From: Planctomycetota bacterium
GTDB taxonomy: Bacteria; Planctomycetota; JAJSAM01
Reading direction: 5' to 3'
Assembly: GCA_024274785.1 (NCBI GenBank)
Contig: JAJSAM010000027.1
Coordinates: forward strand, 1-64,000
DNA length: 64,000 nt
This document shows positions 26,060-33,450 of this stretch, one piece after another (position 1 is the first letter of the stretch; each line of letters starts with the position of its first letter). Both the position numbers and the translations under genes were made by a program. The notes beneath the pieces were generated by a model. It worked only from the letters and a program-made list of their open reading frames with translations. It did no database searches and was not told the DNA's origin.

Positions 26060-27067
26060 GTGGCTGATCGAATACTCGGCATCGTCGCCTCTCCGCAGCA
26101 CGCCGATTCCATCGAGCTGATGCTCGGGGACGAGGTGGTGGCGGCCTCCTGGTGCGTGTGGTCCGGCGACGACCTCGTGGTCTACAACGCCCTCGTTTGC
26201 GCCGCCGAGGTGGAGCCTCTCCTCGACAAGCTGGAGCGGCGCTTCGGGCACGACGACAAGTTCCGGGCAACCCTCGTGACCCTGAAGGCGGCGCTGCCGA
26301 GGCCGAAGGAAGAGCCGGAGACCCCGCCCGAAAAGAAGGAAGGCGAGCCGGAGAAGCGAGTTCCCCTTCGCGTGAGCCGCGCCGAACTCTACGAGGAGGT
26401 CGGCGGCGCCGCGAAGCTCAATCGCCTCTTCCTCATCCAGGTGGTGCTGGCCACGATCGTCGCCGCCATCGGCCTGTTCCGGAATCTCCCGGCGGTGGTG
26501 ATCGGGGCCATGGTCATCGCGCCGCTCCTCGGACCGAACATCGCCCTGGCCCTCGGCACCACTCTCGGCGATTGGAAACTGATCCGGAAGTCGATCAAGA
26601 CCACTCTGGCGGGGCTCTCCCTGGCCTTCGGGCTGGCCGCGATCTACGGTCTGGTTTTCGATGTCGATGAGAGCGGGGCTGAGGTCGCCGCCCGGACGAC
26701 CGTCGTGCTCTCGGACATCCTGCTGGCCCTCGCTTCCGGGGTCGCCGGGACGCTCGCGTTCACGACGGGGGTATCGAGTTCCCTGGTGGGCGTGATGGTG
26801 GCCATCGCGCTCATGCCGCCCACCGTCGTGGCGGGTTCCCTCTTCGGCGCCGGGGAGTGGGAGGAGTTCTCCGGGGCCACGCTGCTCCTCGCGGTCAACG
26901 TCGTCTGTGTCAACCTGGCGGCGGTGGTGACCTTCCTGGTCCAGGGAATCCGGCCGTCGCAGTGGTGGGAAGCGGAGCGATCGAAACGGCTGACGCGAAG
27001 AGCCATCATGATCTGGGCCGCGGTCCTCGGCCTCCTGGCGATCCTCGTCTGGTGGTCGAGCCGCTGA
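26060..27067 (+). CDS. DUF389 / TIGR00341-family membrane protein
   Basis: The 335-residue protein has a soluble N-terminal domain of about 80 residues, a charged linker (KEEPETPPEKKEGEPEKRVP), then the DUF389 membrane region: LNRLFLIQVVLATIVAAIGL, NLPAVVIGAMVIAPLLGPN, FTTGVSSSLVGVMVAIALMP and further hydrophobic helices. The family's biochemical role is unknown. GTG 26060 is the start, with TAGGCT (26048-26053) 6 nt upstream and no Shine-Dalgarno, so a leaderless message is possible. The stop TGA 27065-27067 is followed in the same frame by an unrelated glycosyltransferase remnant. Confidence 0.85.
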   Translation: MADRILGIVASPQHADSIELMLGDEVVAASWCVWSGDDLVVYNALVCAAEVEPLLDKLERRFGHDDKFRATLVTLKAALPRPKEEPETPPEKKEGEPEKRVPLRVSRAELYEEVGGAAKLNRLFLIQVVLATIVAAIGLFRNLPAVVIGAMVIAPLLGPNIALALGTTLGDWKLIRKSIKTTLAGLSLAFGLAAIYGLVFDVDESGAEVAARTTVVLSDILLALASGVAGTLAFTTGVSSSLVGVMVAIALMPPTVVAGSLFGAGEWEEFSGATLLLAVNVVCVNLAAVVTFLVQGIRPSQWWEAERSKRLTRRAIMIWAAVLGLLAILVWWSSR

Positions 27068-27411
27068 TGGAACACCAGCTCGCCCGGCTTCGTCCTCAGC
27101 GCGGCCCGGCCGCAATGGAGGGTCGACCTCGTCATCGGAATCTGCGTCGCGTCGGGCTTCGCCCTCGCCCTCGCGGGAGTCACGTTGCCCGGCATGTCGA
27201 TCCTAAACGGTCTGGCCGAACAGAACCTGAAGGCCCGCCGGCCGTTCTATCACTACCCGTACCTCGAACTGATCCGCAGCATGGTGGTGATCATCACCTG
27301 GCCGATCCCGTTCCTGACCCGCCGCGTCTCGTGGCGCGGGACGAAGTTCAGGATCGGCCCGCGGACCCGGCTGACTCCGCTATCTACGACGGATCCACCA
27401 CCCTCCCCATG
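27068..27411 (+). pseudogene. C-terminal remnant of a membrane glycosyltransferase
   Basis: Immediately after the DUF389 stop, the frame continues open to TGA 27409-27411 and encodes a protein-like stretch: RVDLVIGICVASGFALALAG, LAEQNLKARRPFYHYPYLEL, IRSMVVIITWPIPFLTRRVS, WRGTKFRIGPRTRL. This resembles the C-terminal membrane end of GT2 ceramide-glucosyltransferase/HpnI-type enzymes. The catalytic part is missing. Its left edge coincides with dispersed repeat family 1 (27097-27127). The tail overlaps the 3' end of the convergent serpin gene. Confidence 0.6.
27097..27127 (-). repeat. Dispersed repeat family 1, core copy
   Basis: The minus strand carries the core TCGACCCTCCATTGCGGCC and then GGGCCGCGCTG. 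It contains a GCGGC/GCCGC stem with a 3-nt loop and a GTCGAC palindrome. Its GTCGAC end points into the glycosyltransferase remnant. Confidence 0.7.
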
Positions 27412-28607
27412 AACAGGATCGCGCCTGTCTTGCGGTGGCGGATGAGGAAGAGGAACGGGTGATCGGCGGTGAACTCCGCATCCTCTCGCGGAGGGCCGCC
27501 TCTCAGCATCATCACGACCGTTGCCGCGGCCGCTTCGGTGCCGGCCTCATCGACCTTGACGAACGCCTTGTGCAGGACGGCGCCGATGAAGAGCAGCTGT
27601 TCGGTCGTCATTCCGGTGAAGTCCGCCTTTCCGGCGGTGAAGGCCCGGGGCATCCCCATCTTCGGGAGGATGTTCGTCAGCCTGGTAGAGCGGGTGATTT
27701 CGAACTTCGGGAACTTCACCCGCACCTGCATCGGTTTGATGGACTCGATCAGCTTCAGAAGGCGCTCGCCGGTGAGCTTCTCCTCGAGTGCGGGCAGGCC
27801 GTCCTTCGCCTTCGGAAGCACCACCACCATCGAGGTCTCGCCGCCGCGGTAGAGCATCTCGACGACCTGTGCGTCCCCGGTCTCCGCATATCCGTAGCTG
27901 CCCATCCGATGCATGAGGGGCGCCGATACCGTCTTGCCGGCGGCTGTCGTGAATGGGGAGTCTCTGGTCCACTCCGCCTCGAATGGGTCCTTCCAGGCCG
28001 CCTTGAACCAGATGGCGTTGGCGAGGGCGAAGAGTGTGTTGGGGGTGGGGAGGTCTTCCGGGACGATGTCCCTGATGCGGTTCTTCGTCTGCTCCGCCAC
28101 CCAGTCGTTGATGATCTTCCGGGCCGCCACCGCTTCGCGGAAGTCGATCCGCTGAAGCGGTGCCATGAACTCCTCCGCAAGCGTTCGGCTGAACGGTCGC
28201 TCGACGGTCAGGCCTTCCTGGGCCCACAGGGCGTTGGCGACCGAGAGCCCAAAGGCGGGCAGATCCTTCGCGTCGTCTCCCCAGCCTTCACGCACCTCGC
28301 CGGGGCGCAGCGCCAGTTCGAGGGCGCGGTGAATCTCCGCCGGGAGCCGTGGATTCCAGTGGAAAACCCGGTCCATTTCCGCCGCGGTCTCACCCTTCGC
28401 ACCCTCTCGCGTCATGGCCAGGGCGGTCGTGACGGAGTAGGGCGAGAAGAAGAGGTTCCCGCTCTTGTCCTTCAGTGCCCGGTAGAGGTCCGCGGCGAAG
28501 AGGTTGTTCGCCCGGGCGGCGGCGTCGGGAGAGACCGGGGCGGGCCGCGCCCCGAACGTCAGTGTGCAGAGAAGAGCGATCAGCAGGATGGCGGTGAGCG
28601 TCCTCAT
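27384..28607 (-). CDS. Serpin-family serine protease inhibitor
   Basis: This 407-residue exported protein is a bacterial serpin, which traps target proteases by conformational change. MRTLTAILLIALLCTLTFG is a signal peptide. Family blocks are NLFFSPYSVTTALAMTREGA, FALANAIWFKAAWKDPFEAE, VVEMLYRGGETSMVVVLPKA, a conserved hinge VDEAGTEAAAAT and the terminal DHPFLFLIRHRKTGAILFMG. The reactive loop reads VVMMLRGGPPRED; Arg is at P1 or P2 depending on alignment, hinting at trypsin-like targets. ATG 28607 follows AAGGAGAC. The small, Ala-rich hinge is compatible with an inhibitory serpin. It is a single gene, convergent with the glycosyltransferase remnant. Confidence 0.92.
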   Translation of the reverse strand: MRTLTAILLIALLCTLTFGARPAPVSPDAAARANNLFAADLYRALKDKSGNLFFSPYSVTTALAMTREGAKGETAAEMDRVFHWNPRLPAEIHRALELALRPGEVREGWGDDAKDLPAFGLSVANALWAQEGLTVERPFSRTLAEEFMAPLQRIDFREAVAARKIINDWVAEQTKNRIRDIVPEDLPTPNTLFALANAIWFKAAWKDPFEAEWTRDSPFTTAAGKTVSAPLMHRMGSYGYAETGDAQVVEMLYRGGETSMVVVLPKAKDGLPALEEKLTGERLLKLIESIKPMQVRVKFPKFEITRSTRLTNILPKMGMPRAFTAGKADFTGMTTEQLLFIGAVLHKAFVKVDEAGTEAAAATVVMMLRGGPPREDAEFTADHPFLFLIRHRKTGAILFMGRVVDPS

Positions 28608-28880
28608 GGTCTGTCTCCTTCGGTGCAAGTTCTCTGGCCCTCTGTACGCGCGTGGGAGGAGTCGGTTCCCTCGTACCTTCCAATGCGCCCTCCTCGCGCC
28701 TTGCCGGGCGGGCGCATCAGCGTTCTCTGTCCTGCGCATCATCAAAGTCGACCGCGCCGGGGCCACCGCCCAGTCCGTGACGATCTTCGCGTCGAGGATC
28801 AGGTCGCCGACCCGGATCCGATCCACCGAAGGTACCCCGGTTCGCCGCGGAGGCGGGTTATCGTGGTGCCGGAGGTGGCC

Positions 28881-29855
28881 ATGGAAAAACGCACGTTCGC
28901 GCGTCCCCGGGTGGTGGTCAGCCGCTGCCTGGGGTTTGAAGCCTGTCGCTACAACGGCGAACTGCTCGAGAGTCCATTCCTCGCGCGACTTTCCTTGCAC
29001 GCGAAGCTCGTCACGGTCTGTCCCGAGGTCGCCATCGGCCTCGGGACACCTCGGGATCCGATCCGGGTCGTCCGGGAGATCGACGGGGATCGCCTGATCC
29101 AGCCGAGCACCGGGAAGGACCTGACCCGGCCGATGGAGGAGTTCGCGGGGCAGTACGTCACCGGGCTGAAGGCCGTCGAGGGGTTCGTTCTGAAATCCCG
29201 CTCGCCGTCGTGTGGGATCACCGACACGAAGATCCACCGTCCGGCGTCGAACGCGGCCCTGCTCGGGAGGGGGCCGGGACTCTTCGCCCGCGCCGTGCTC
29301 ACGCATTTCCCGAACGCGGCGGTGGAGGACGAGGGGCGGCTCACCGATGCCTTGATCCGGGATGACTTCCTGACCAGGATCTTCACCCTCGCCGCGTTTC
29401 GCAGGTTTGCCGGGCGACCGACCATGGGCGGCCTGGTGAAGTTCCAGGCGGATCACGAACTGCTCTTCATGGCGTTCGCCCGGACCCGCCGGCGCGCTCT
29501 CGCCCGCATCGTTACGAACCGCGCCGGACTCAGGGTTCCGGAAGTCGTCGAAGCCTACCGCCGTGAACTCGCGCTGGTCTTCTCCCGGCCGTCCCGACGG
29601 GTCTCCCACCTCGACGTGCTCCTGCATGCTTTCGGAACCTTCCGCCGGAAACTCACCGCCCGGGAGAAGGCGCAGTTCCTCGACCTGCTGACGGAGTTCA
29701 GGGACGGAACGATCCCCCGGTCAGCTCCGATCGCGGTGGTGCGCGGCTTGATCACCCGCTTTGCGGAGGCCGGCCTCGCGAGCCAGGCCTACTTCCAGCC
29801 GTTCCCGGAGGACCTTCTCCGGATCTCCGGCGGTGAGAAGCGGGGAGGGAGGTGA
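28881..29855 (+). CDS. DUF523-DUF1722 protein (YbbK/YbgA-like)
   Basis: The 324-residue protein has an N-terminal DUF523 domain (VVSRCLGFEACRYNG, TVCPEVAIGLGTPRDPIRVV, GFVLKSRSPSCGITDTKIH), whose conserved cysteines suggest an iron-sulfur or metal site. It ends in a DUF1722/YbgA domain (GLVKFQADHELLFMAFARTR, LLHAFGTFRRKLTAREKAQF, PIAVVRGLITRFAE). The combination is common; recent work links DUF523-type proteins to desulfidation of thiolated nucleobases, but I cannot assign that here. ATG 28881 follows GGAGG with 5 nt spacing. The 270 bp upstream, between this gene and the divergent serpin, show no other gene. Confidence 0.88.
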   Translation: MEKRTFARPRVVVSRCLGFEACRYNGELLESPFLARLSLHAKLVTVCPEVAIGLGTPRDPIRVVREIDGDRLIQPSTGKDLTRPMEEFAGQYVTGLKAVEGFVLKSRSPSCGITDTKIHRPASNAALLGRGPGLFARAVLTHFPNAAVEDEGRLTDALIRDDFLTRIFTLAAFRRFAGRPTMGGLVKFQADHELLFMAFARTRRRALARIVTNRAGLRVPEVVEAYRRELALVFSRPSRRVSHLDVLLHAFGTFRRKLTAREKAQFLDLLTEFRDGTIPRSAPIAVVRGLITRFAEAGLASQAYFQPFPEDLLRISGGEKRGGR

Positions 29856-30374
29856 AACTGCAGTACCGACGTTCGAAGTCTTCGCAGCGCTCGCAGAATC
29901 CGCGAGGCGTTCCCGGACTGCCGGCGCGGTTGATACGGAGATCGACTCTCCGTTGTGGCAGGGCCGCGCTGCGGACGTCGGGTCCGGGTGGAGGGAAAGG
30001 CGGCGGAGGGGTCGGGATCCCGGAGCAACACGCTCGCATTCCAAAAGAGTGATTGTTTGTGTGCGTGGCCCTGGCTCGGCCCCTCCGCATCGCGAGTGTG
30101 CCTTTCGGCCCCCGCAACATCCATATCGGGAACCGGGCCTTCAAGCTTGAGCAAGAAGCACGTGGAAGAGGGGAGTGCTCGATCCCGGGAGGATGCGCTG
30201 ATCAACCAGCGGGGGCGCCTCGCCGGAGTCTGCGTCTCACCCGCACTGAATCGGGTTCCTCCTTGCACTTTCTCACTGAAACAGGAAAATAGTTGGACAG
30301 ACGTGGGCTGCTCCGTCCCGGGCAGGGCGGAAGGCAAACCGCCGGTACACCTCGGGCTGTCGGTGGGCAATGGC
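29856..30374. other. 519-bp intergenic region with dispersed repeat, upstream of the B12 regulator
   Basis: Repeat family 1 occupies 29863-29971. The remaining about 400 bp before the regulator gene hold no supported ORF and must contain its promoter. I found no cobalamin-riboswitch-like element by eye, although such structures are hard to exclude without a covariance search. Confidence 0.4.
29863..29971 (+). repeat. Dispersed repeat family 1, second long copy
   Basis: This about 109-bp stretch aligns with 19650-19765: AGTACCGACGTTCGAAG, CTCGCAGAATCCGCGAG, GGTTGAT, then the diverged core ATCGACTCTCCGTTGTGGCA and GGGCCGCGCTG. It begins only 7 bp after the stop of the DUF523-DUF1722 gene. Confidence 0.65.
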
Positions 30375-31283
30375 ATGGCGGAACAAGCGGAACTCCACTC
30401 CATTGGAGACGTGGCGAAGGCCACCGGTATCTCCGTGGACACCATCCGGGTCTGGGAGCGCCGGTACGGCCGGCCGGTCCCCGTGCGGATTCCCTCCGGG
30501 CATCGGCGTTACACGAGTGATCACATCCGCTGGTTGCGCCGGGTCGCCGAGGCGCTGGCTCGCGGCAACCGGCCGGCGAAGGTCGTTCGCCTCTCGGATG
30601 AAGACCTGGATGGCCTGCTGTCCCCGAGCACCGAGGCCACCGAGCCGGCCTGGTTGCCACCGATCATGAAGGCTATTCGGGATGGGCGGAGTGAACGCCT
30701 GGTTTCGCTCGTGAGAAGGGCCGCGGAGGCTCGATCCCCGATCGAGTTCATCACCGAGCGGATCGCCCCCCTGATGACGGAGATCGGCCGGGCCTGGGCC
30801 GACGGGCAGATCGACATCTGGCAGGAGCACTATGCGAGCGACGTGCTCGAGGATCTCCTGCGCGCCTACCGCAGCAGGATGTGGGAGGCGGTCCGCGGTC
30901 CGGTGCTGGTGTTGACGACGCTCCCGGAGGAGCCGCACCGCCTCGGATTGCAGATGACCGCGATCGTGGCCCGGGCGGCGGGGGCCAGGGTGCGCCTCCT
31001 CGGGGTGAACACCCCGCTCGATGAGATCACCGCTGCCGCAGCGGAACTGAATGCGAGGGCCGTGGCCATCTCCGTTTCGCTGGCGACCGGTGGCGTCAAG
31101 ACCGATCGCATCCTGGCCAGGCTCCGGGCGGATCTGCCGGAGTCGGTCCATCTGGTGGTCGGGGGACGGGGCGCCCGCGGCGTGCGGCGCGGACCACAGG
31201 GAGTGGTATATGCCATCGATTTCGTACGTTTCGAGAAACTGATGAGAAACCTCGGTTCGTCGAAGCGCCGCCGGTCGGAGTGA
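30375..31283 (+). CDS. MerR-type regulator with B12-binding domain (CarH/LitR-like photoreceptor)
   Basis: The 302-residue protein has an N-terminal MerR helix-turn-helix (LHSIGDVAKATGISVDTIRV, WERRYGRPVPVRIPSGHRRY), a four-helix cobalamin-cap domain and a Rossmann B12-binding domain. The cap has W141 followed after nine residues by E151-H152, the Wx9EH signature of adenosylcobalamin photoreceptors such as CarH. H188 in EEPHRLGLQM is the expected lower axial ligand. Spacing agrees closely with Thermus CarH. By analogy it would repress in the dark and release DNA in light. Its target is not shown; the polyketide/lipid cluster starting 0.8 kb downstream is the obvious candidate. ATG 30375 is in frame with the conserved N-terminus. 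A hairpin follows the gene. Confidence 0.88.
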   Translation: MAEQAELHSIGDVAKATGISVDTIRVWERRYGRPVPVRIPSGHRRYTSDHIRWLRRVAEALARGNRPAKVVRLSDEDLDGLLSPSTEATEPAWLPPIMKAIRDGRSERLVSLVRRAAEARSPIEFITERIAPLMTEIGRAWADGQIDIWQEHYASDVLEDLLRAYRSRMWEAVRGPVLVLTTLPEEPHRLGLQMTAIVARAAGARVRLLGVNTPLDEITAAAAELNARAVAISVSLATGGVKTDRILARLRADLPESVHLVVGGRGARGVRRGPQGVVYAIDFVRFEKLMRNLGSSKRRRSE

Positions 31284-31314
31284 CCGCCGCTCCCGGTCCG
31301 GGATTCGGGGCAGA

Positions 31315-31337
31315 GCGCTCCGGGCAGTGCGGAGCGC
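31315..31337 (+). terminator. Stem-loop after the B12 regulator
   Basis: GCGCTCC (31315-31321) pairs with GGAGCGC (31331-31337) across a 9-nt loop, 31 bp after the regulator's stop. No T-run follows. Confidence 0.45.
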
Positions 31338-31490
31338 CTTCGGAGGTCCCCGAAGATCCTGGTTAAGATTGCCCCTGGTGGTTCGTGATCGACATGAAGA
31401 TCCACCGTTCGATGAGGCGGGCGGGAAGGGACTGCTGTGCCGCGGTGATTTCGCCGCGCCCCGGCCCGGGAGATTGCGTCTATACTCGTG

Positions 31491-32030
31491 ATGGTGACCA
31501 CGAAAGAAGCCAAGTTCACGGAAAGCGACTACCTGCTCCTCCCGGAGGGGTTGCGGGCGGAACTCCTCGACGGAATGCTGCTCAAAGAGCCCGCGCCGAC
31601 CTTCTGGCACCAGACCGTCGTCGGCAGGATCCATCTTCAAATCGCCGCCCTGGTGGAGCCGACACGTGTCGTCGTGTCCCCGATCGACGTCTTCGTGGAT
31701 CGTTACAACGTCCTCCAGCCGGACGTCCTCGTGACTCCGGAGGATACGGTCATCCGTCTCGGACAGGCCCGCGTCCCGATCCCGATCCTGGTTCTCGAGG
31801 TTCTCTCCCCGTCCACCGCCTCCCGCGACCGCGATCAGAAGGTCGCGATCTACCTCGGCGCCGGCATTCGCGAAGTCTGGCTCATCGACCCCCTCGCCGC
31901 CACCGGAGAGATCCACACCTCCGAAGGCATCGAGTACTTCACGAAATCGGACCCGATGGAGTCCGCGGTGGTGAAGGGGCTGGTACTGAACCTCGAGGAA
32001 CTCCTCCGGGCGGGGCAATTCTGCCCGTGA
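31491..32030 (+). CDS. Uma2-family putative restriction-endonuclease-like protein
   Basis: The 179-residue protein is a Uma2 (DUF820) PD-(D/E)xK-fold protein. Visible core: LPEGLRAELLDGML, VLQPDVLVTPED (PD), ILVLEVLSPSTASRDRDQKV (ExK region) and YLGAGIREVWLIDP. Uma2 genes are scattered, often in many copies, and their role is unclear. A GTG (31488) directly precedes ATG 31491, and TATACT (31481-31486) lies only 4 nt before the ATG, so a slightly later start is possible. It separates the B12 regulator from the lipid cluster and shows no functional link to either. Confidence 0.82.
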   Translation: MVTTKEAKFTESDYLLLPEGLRAELLDGMLLKEPAPTFWHQTVVGRIHLQIAALVEPTRVVVSPIDVFVDRYNVLQPDVLVTPEDTVIRLGQARVPIPILVLEVLSPSTASRDRDQKVAIYLGAGIREVWLIDPLAATGEIHTSEGIEYFTKSDPMESAVVKGLVLNLEELLRAGQFCP

Positions 32031-32049
32031 TCTCGCCCGACGTCCACAG

Positions 32050-32078
32050 TTGACGGATTCGCCTCCGGTCGGTAGACG
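32050..32078 (+). promoter_or_regulatory. Candidate promoter of the biosynthetic cluster
   Basis: TTGACG (32050-32055) and TAGACG (32073-32078) are separated by 17 nt. The -10 box ends 12 nt before ATG 32091 and no Shine-Dalgarno intervenes, so transcription would start within a few bases of the start codon (near-leaderless). This is a sigma-70-like reading by eye. Confidence 0.5.
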
Positions 32079-32090
32079 TGTGCAGCACAG

Positions 32091-33425
32091 ATGCGGATCC
32101 TGCTCATCTACCCTTACGAACCCGGCACCATGATGGGGGGGGAGTTCAGCTTTCGGCTGCCCCCGCTCGGCATCATGCAGATCGCCGGGTGCACGCCGGA
32201 CGGTCATGAAGTGGTCCTCGTCGACGAGAACGTGGAACCTGTCGATCTCGAGGCGGATGCGGACCTGGTGGGGTTTTCCGTCACCACTCCCAACGCCCAC
32301 CGGACCTACGCCATGGCCCGGCGGTTCCGGGAGCGAGGCATCCCGGTGGTGTTCGGGGGCGTGCATCCCACGATGATGCCGGAAGAAGCGGCGGAGCAGT
32401 CGGACGCGATCGTGTTCGGTGAAGGCGACCGCATCTGGCCTCAGGTGGTGCGCGATGTCGAGGCCGGAAGGCTCGAACGCGAATACCGCGGGCCGCGCAA
32501 CCACACGTTGGCCGGCCTGCCTCGACCCCGGCGCGACCTGATCGAGAACAAGGGCTACTCTCCCGTACACTTCGTGGAGACGACGCGCGGATGTCCCCAC
32601 GCCTGCGAGTTCTGCTCCGTCACGACCTTCTGGGGCGGGCGCTACCGCAGCCGGCCGCTCGAGGAGGTGATGGAGGAACTCCGCAGCCTGAAACCACTCA
32701 CCGAGAAGCGGCTGGCCCTGAAGAACTGCGTGTTCTTCGTGGACGACAACATCGGCTCGGATCCGGAGTACGCGGCGCGCCTGTTCGAGGCGATCACTCC
32801 TCTCGGGCTCTACTGGGTGGGGCAGGCCTCGGTCGAGTTCTCGGAGGATCCCGGACTGCTCCGTCTCGCGGCCCGGAGCGGCTGCCGGGGTTTGCTGGTG
32901 GGGCTCGAGTCCGTGACCCCGGAGAACCTCGCGCTCTGCCGGAAGATGGAGTCCGCCGAGCGCTACCGGGAAGCCATCGACCGGTTCCACGAGGCGGGAA
33001 TCGGCGTCGAAGGGTCCTTCATCGTGGGATTCGATCACGACCAGGAGAAGGTCTTCGACGCCATCCACTCCTTCACCATCAATGCGGCGGTGGATTCGGT
33101 CTATCTCAGCATCCTGACCCCGTATCCGGGAACCCGCCTTCACCGGAGGATGGAACGGGAGGGCCGACTCCTCAGCCGGGACTGGCGGCGCTACGACACC
33201 TCGCATGTGGTTTTTCAACCGGATCGTCTCTCGCCGGCGAGGCTGGAGCGGGGGTACATCGACCTCTACCGCCGGGCGTTTTCCGGGTGGTCGATCGCCC
33301 GGAGGCTGACCGGGGCGAGCTTGCGGAGGCTGATGTTCTTCCTGCCGATGAACTTCGGCTTCCGGCGGGCAATCTACAGTTGCGATCCCCGGCGTTTCGG
33401 GCACGAGTGCGAAGTGAGAACCTGA
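32091..33425 (+). CDS. B12-binding radical SAM enzyme (first in cluster)
   Basis: The 444-residue enzyme has an N-terminal cobalamin-binding fold (MRILLIYPYEPGTMMGGEFS, VVFGGVHPTMMPEEAAEQSD) and a radical SAM core with the cluster motif CPHACEFC in VETTRGCPHACEFCSVTTFW. GLLVGLESVTPENL and SFIVGFDHDQEKVF are typical of the BchE/HpnJ-like methylthiotransferase-related group. Such enzymes methylate or rearrange unactivated carbons, often in lipids and pigments. It opens a run of same-strand genes with mostly tiny gaps or overlaps, 25 bp before the next start. Its substrate is unknown; a hydrocarbon chain made by the adjacent ketosynthases is plausible. Confidence 0.88.
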   Translation: MRILLIYPYEPGTMMGGEFSFRLPPLGIMQIAGCTPDGHEVVLVDENVEPVDLEADADLVGFSVTTPNAHRTYAMARRFRERGIPVVFGGVHPTMMPEEAAEQSDAIVFGEGDRIWPQVVRDVEAGRLEREYRGPRNHTLAGLPRPRRDLIENKGYSPVHFVETTRGCPHACEFCSVTTFWGGRYRSRPLEEVMEELRSLKPLTEKRLALKNCVFFVDDNIGSDPEYAARLFEAITPLGLYWVGQASVEFSEDPGLLRLAARSGCRGLLVGLESVTPENLALCRKMESAERYREAIDRFHEAGIGVEGSFIVGFDHDQEKVFDAIHSFTINAAVDSVYLSILTPYPGTRLHRRMEREGRLLSRDWRRYDTSHVVFQPDRLSPARLERGYIDLYRRAFSGWSIARRLTGASLRRLMFFLPMNFGFRRAIYSCDPRRFGHECEVRT

Positions 33426-33450
33426 AGCCCGCTTTCGTTAGACTGTGTTC

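Noticed and set aside
23788..26067. A 759-codon plus-strand frame over the Ppx-CYTH gene
   Set aside because: It mirrors a clear Ppx/GppA-HD-CYTH protein on the other strand and shows no domain of its own.
27065..27067. TGA between the DUF389 protein and the in-frame glycosyltransferase fragment as a second selenocysteine codon
   Set aside because: DUF389 ends normally at this point and the downstream sequence is an unrelated family preceded by a dispersed repeat; being in frame has a one-in-three chance.
29856..30374. A cobalamin riboswitch upstream of the B12 regulator
   Set aside because: I could not see the conserved B12-box-like core by eye, and part of the region is a dispersed repeat. 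A covariance-model search would decide.
30273..33404. A 1043-codon minus-strand frame under the B12 regulator, Uma2 and radical SAM genes
   Set aside because: It spans three unrelated plus-strand genes with recognised motifs and cannot be real.
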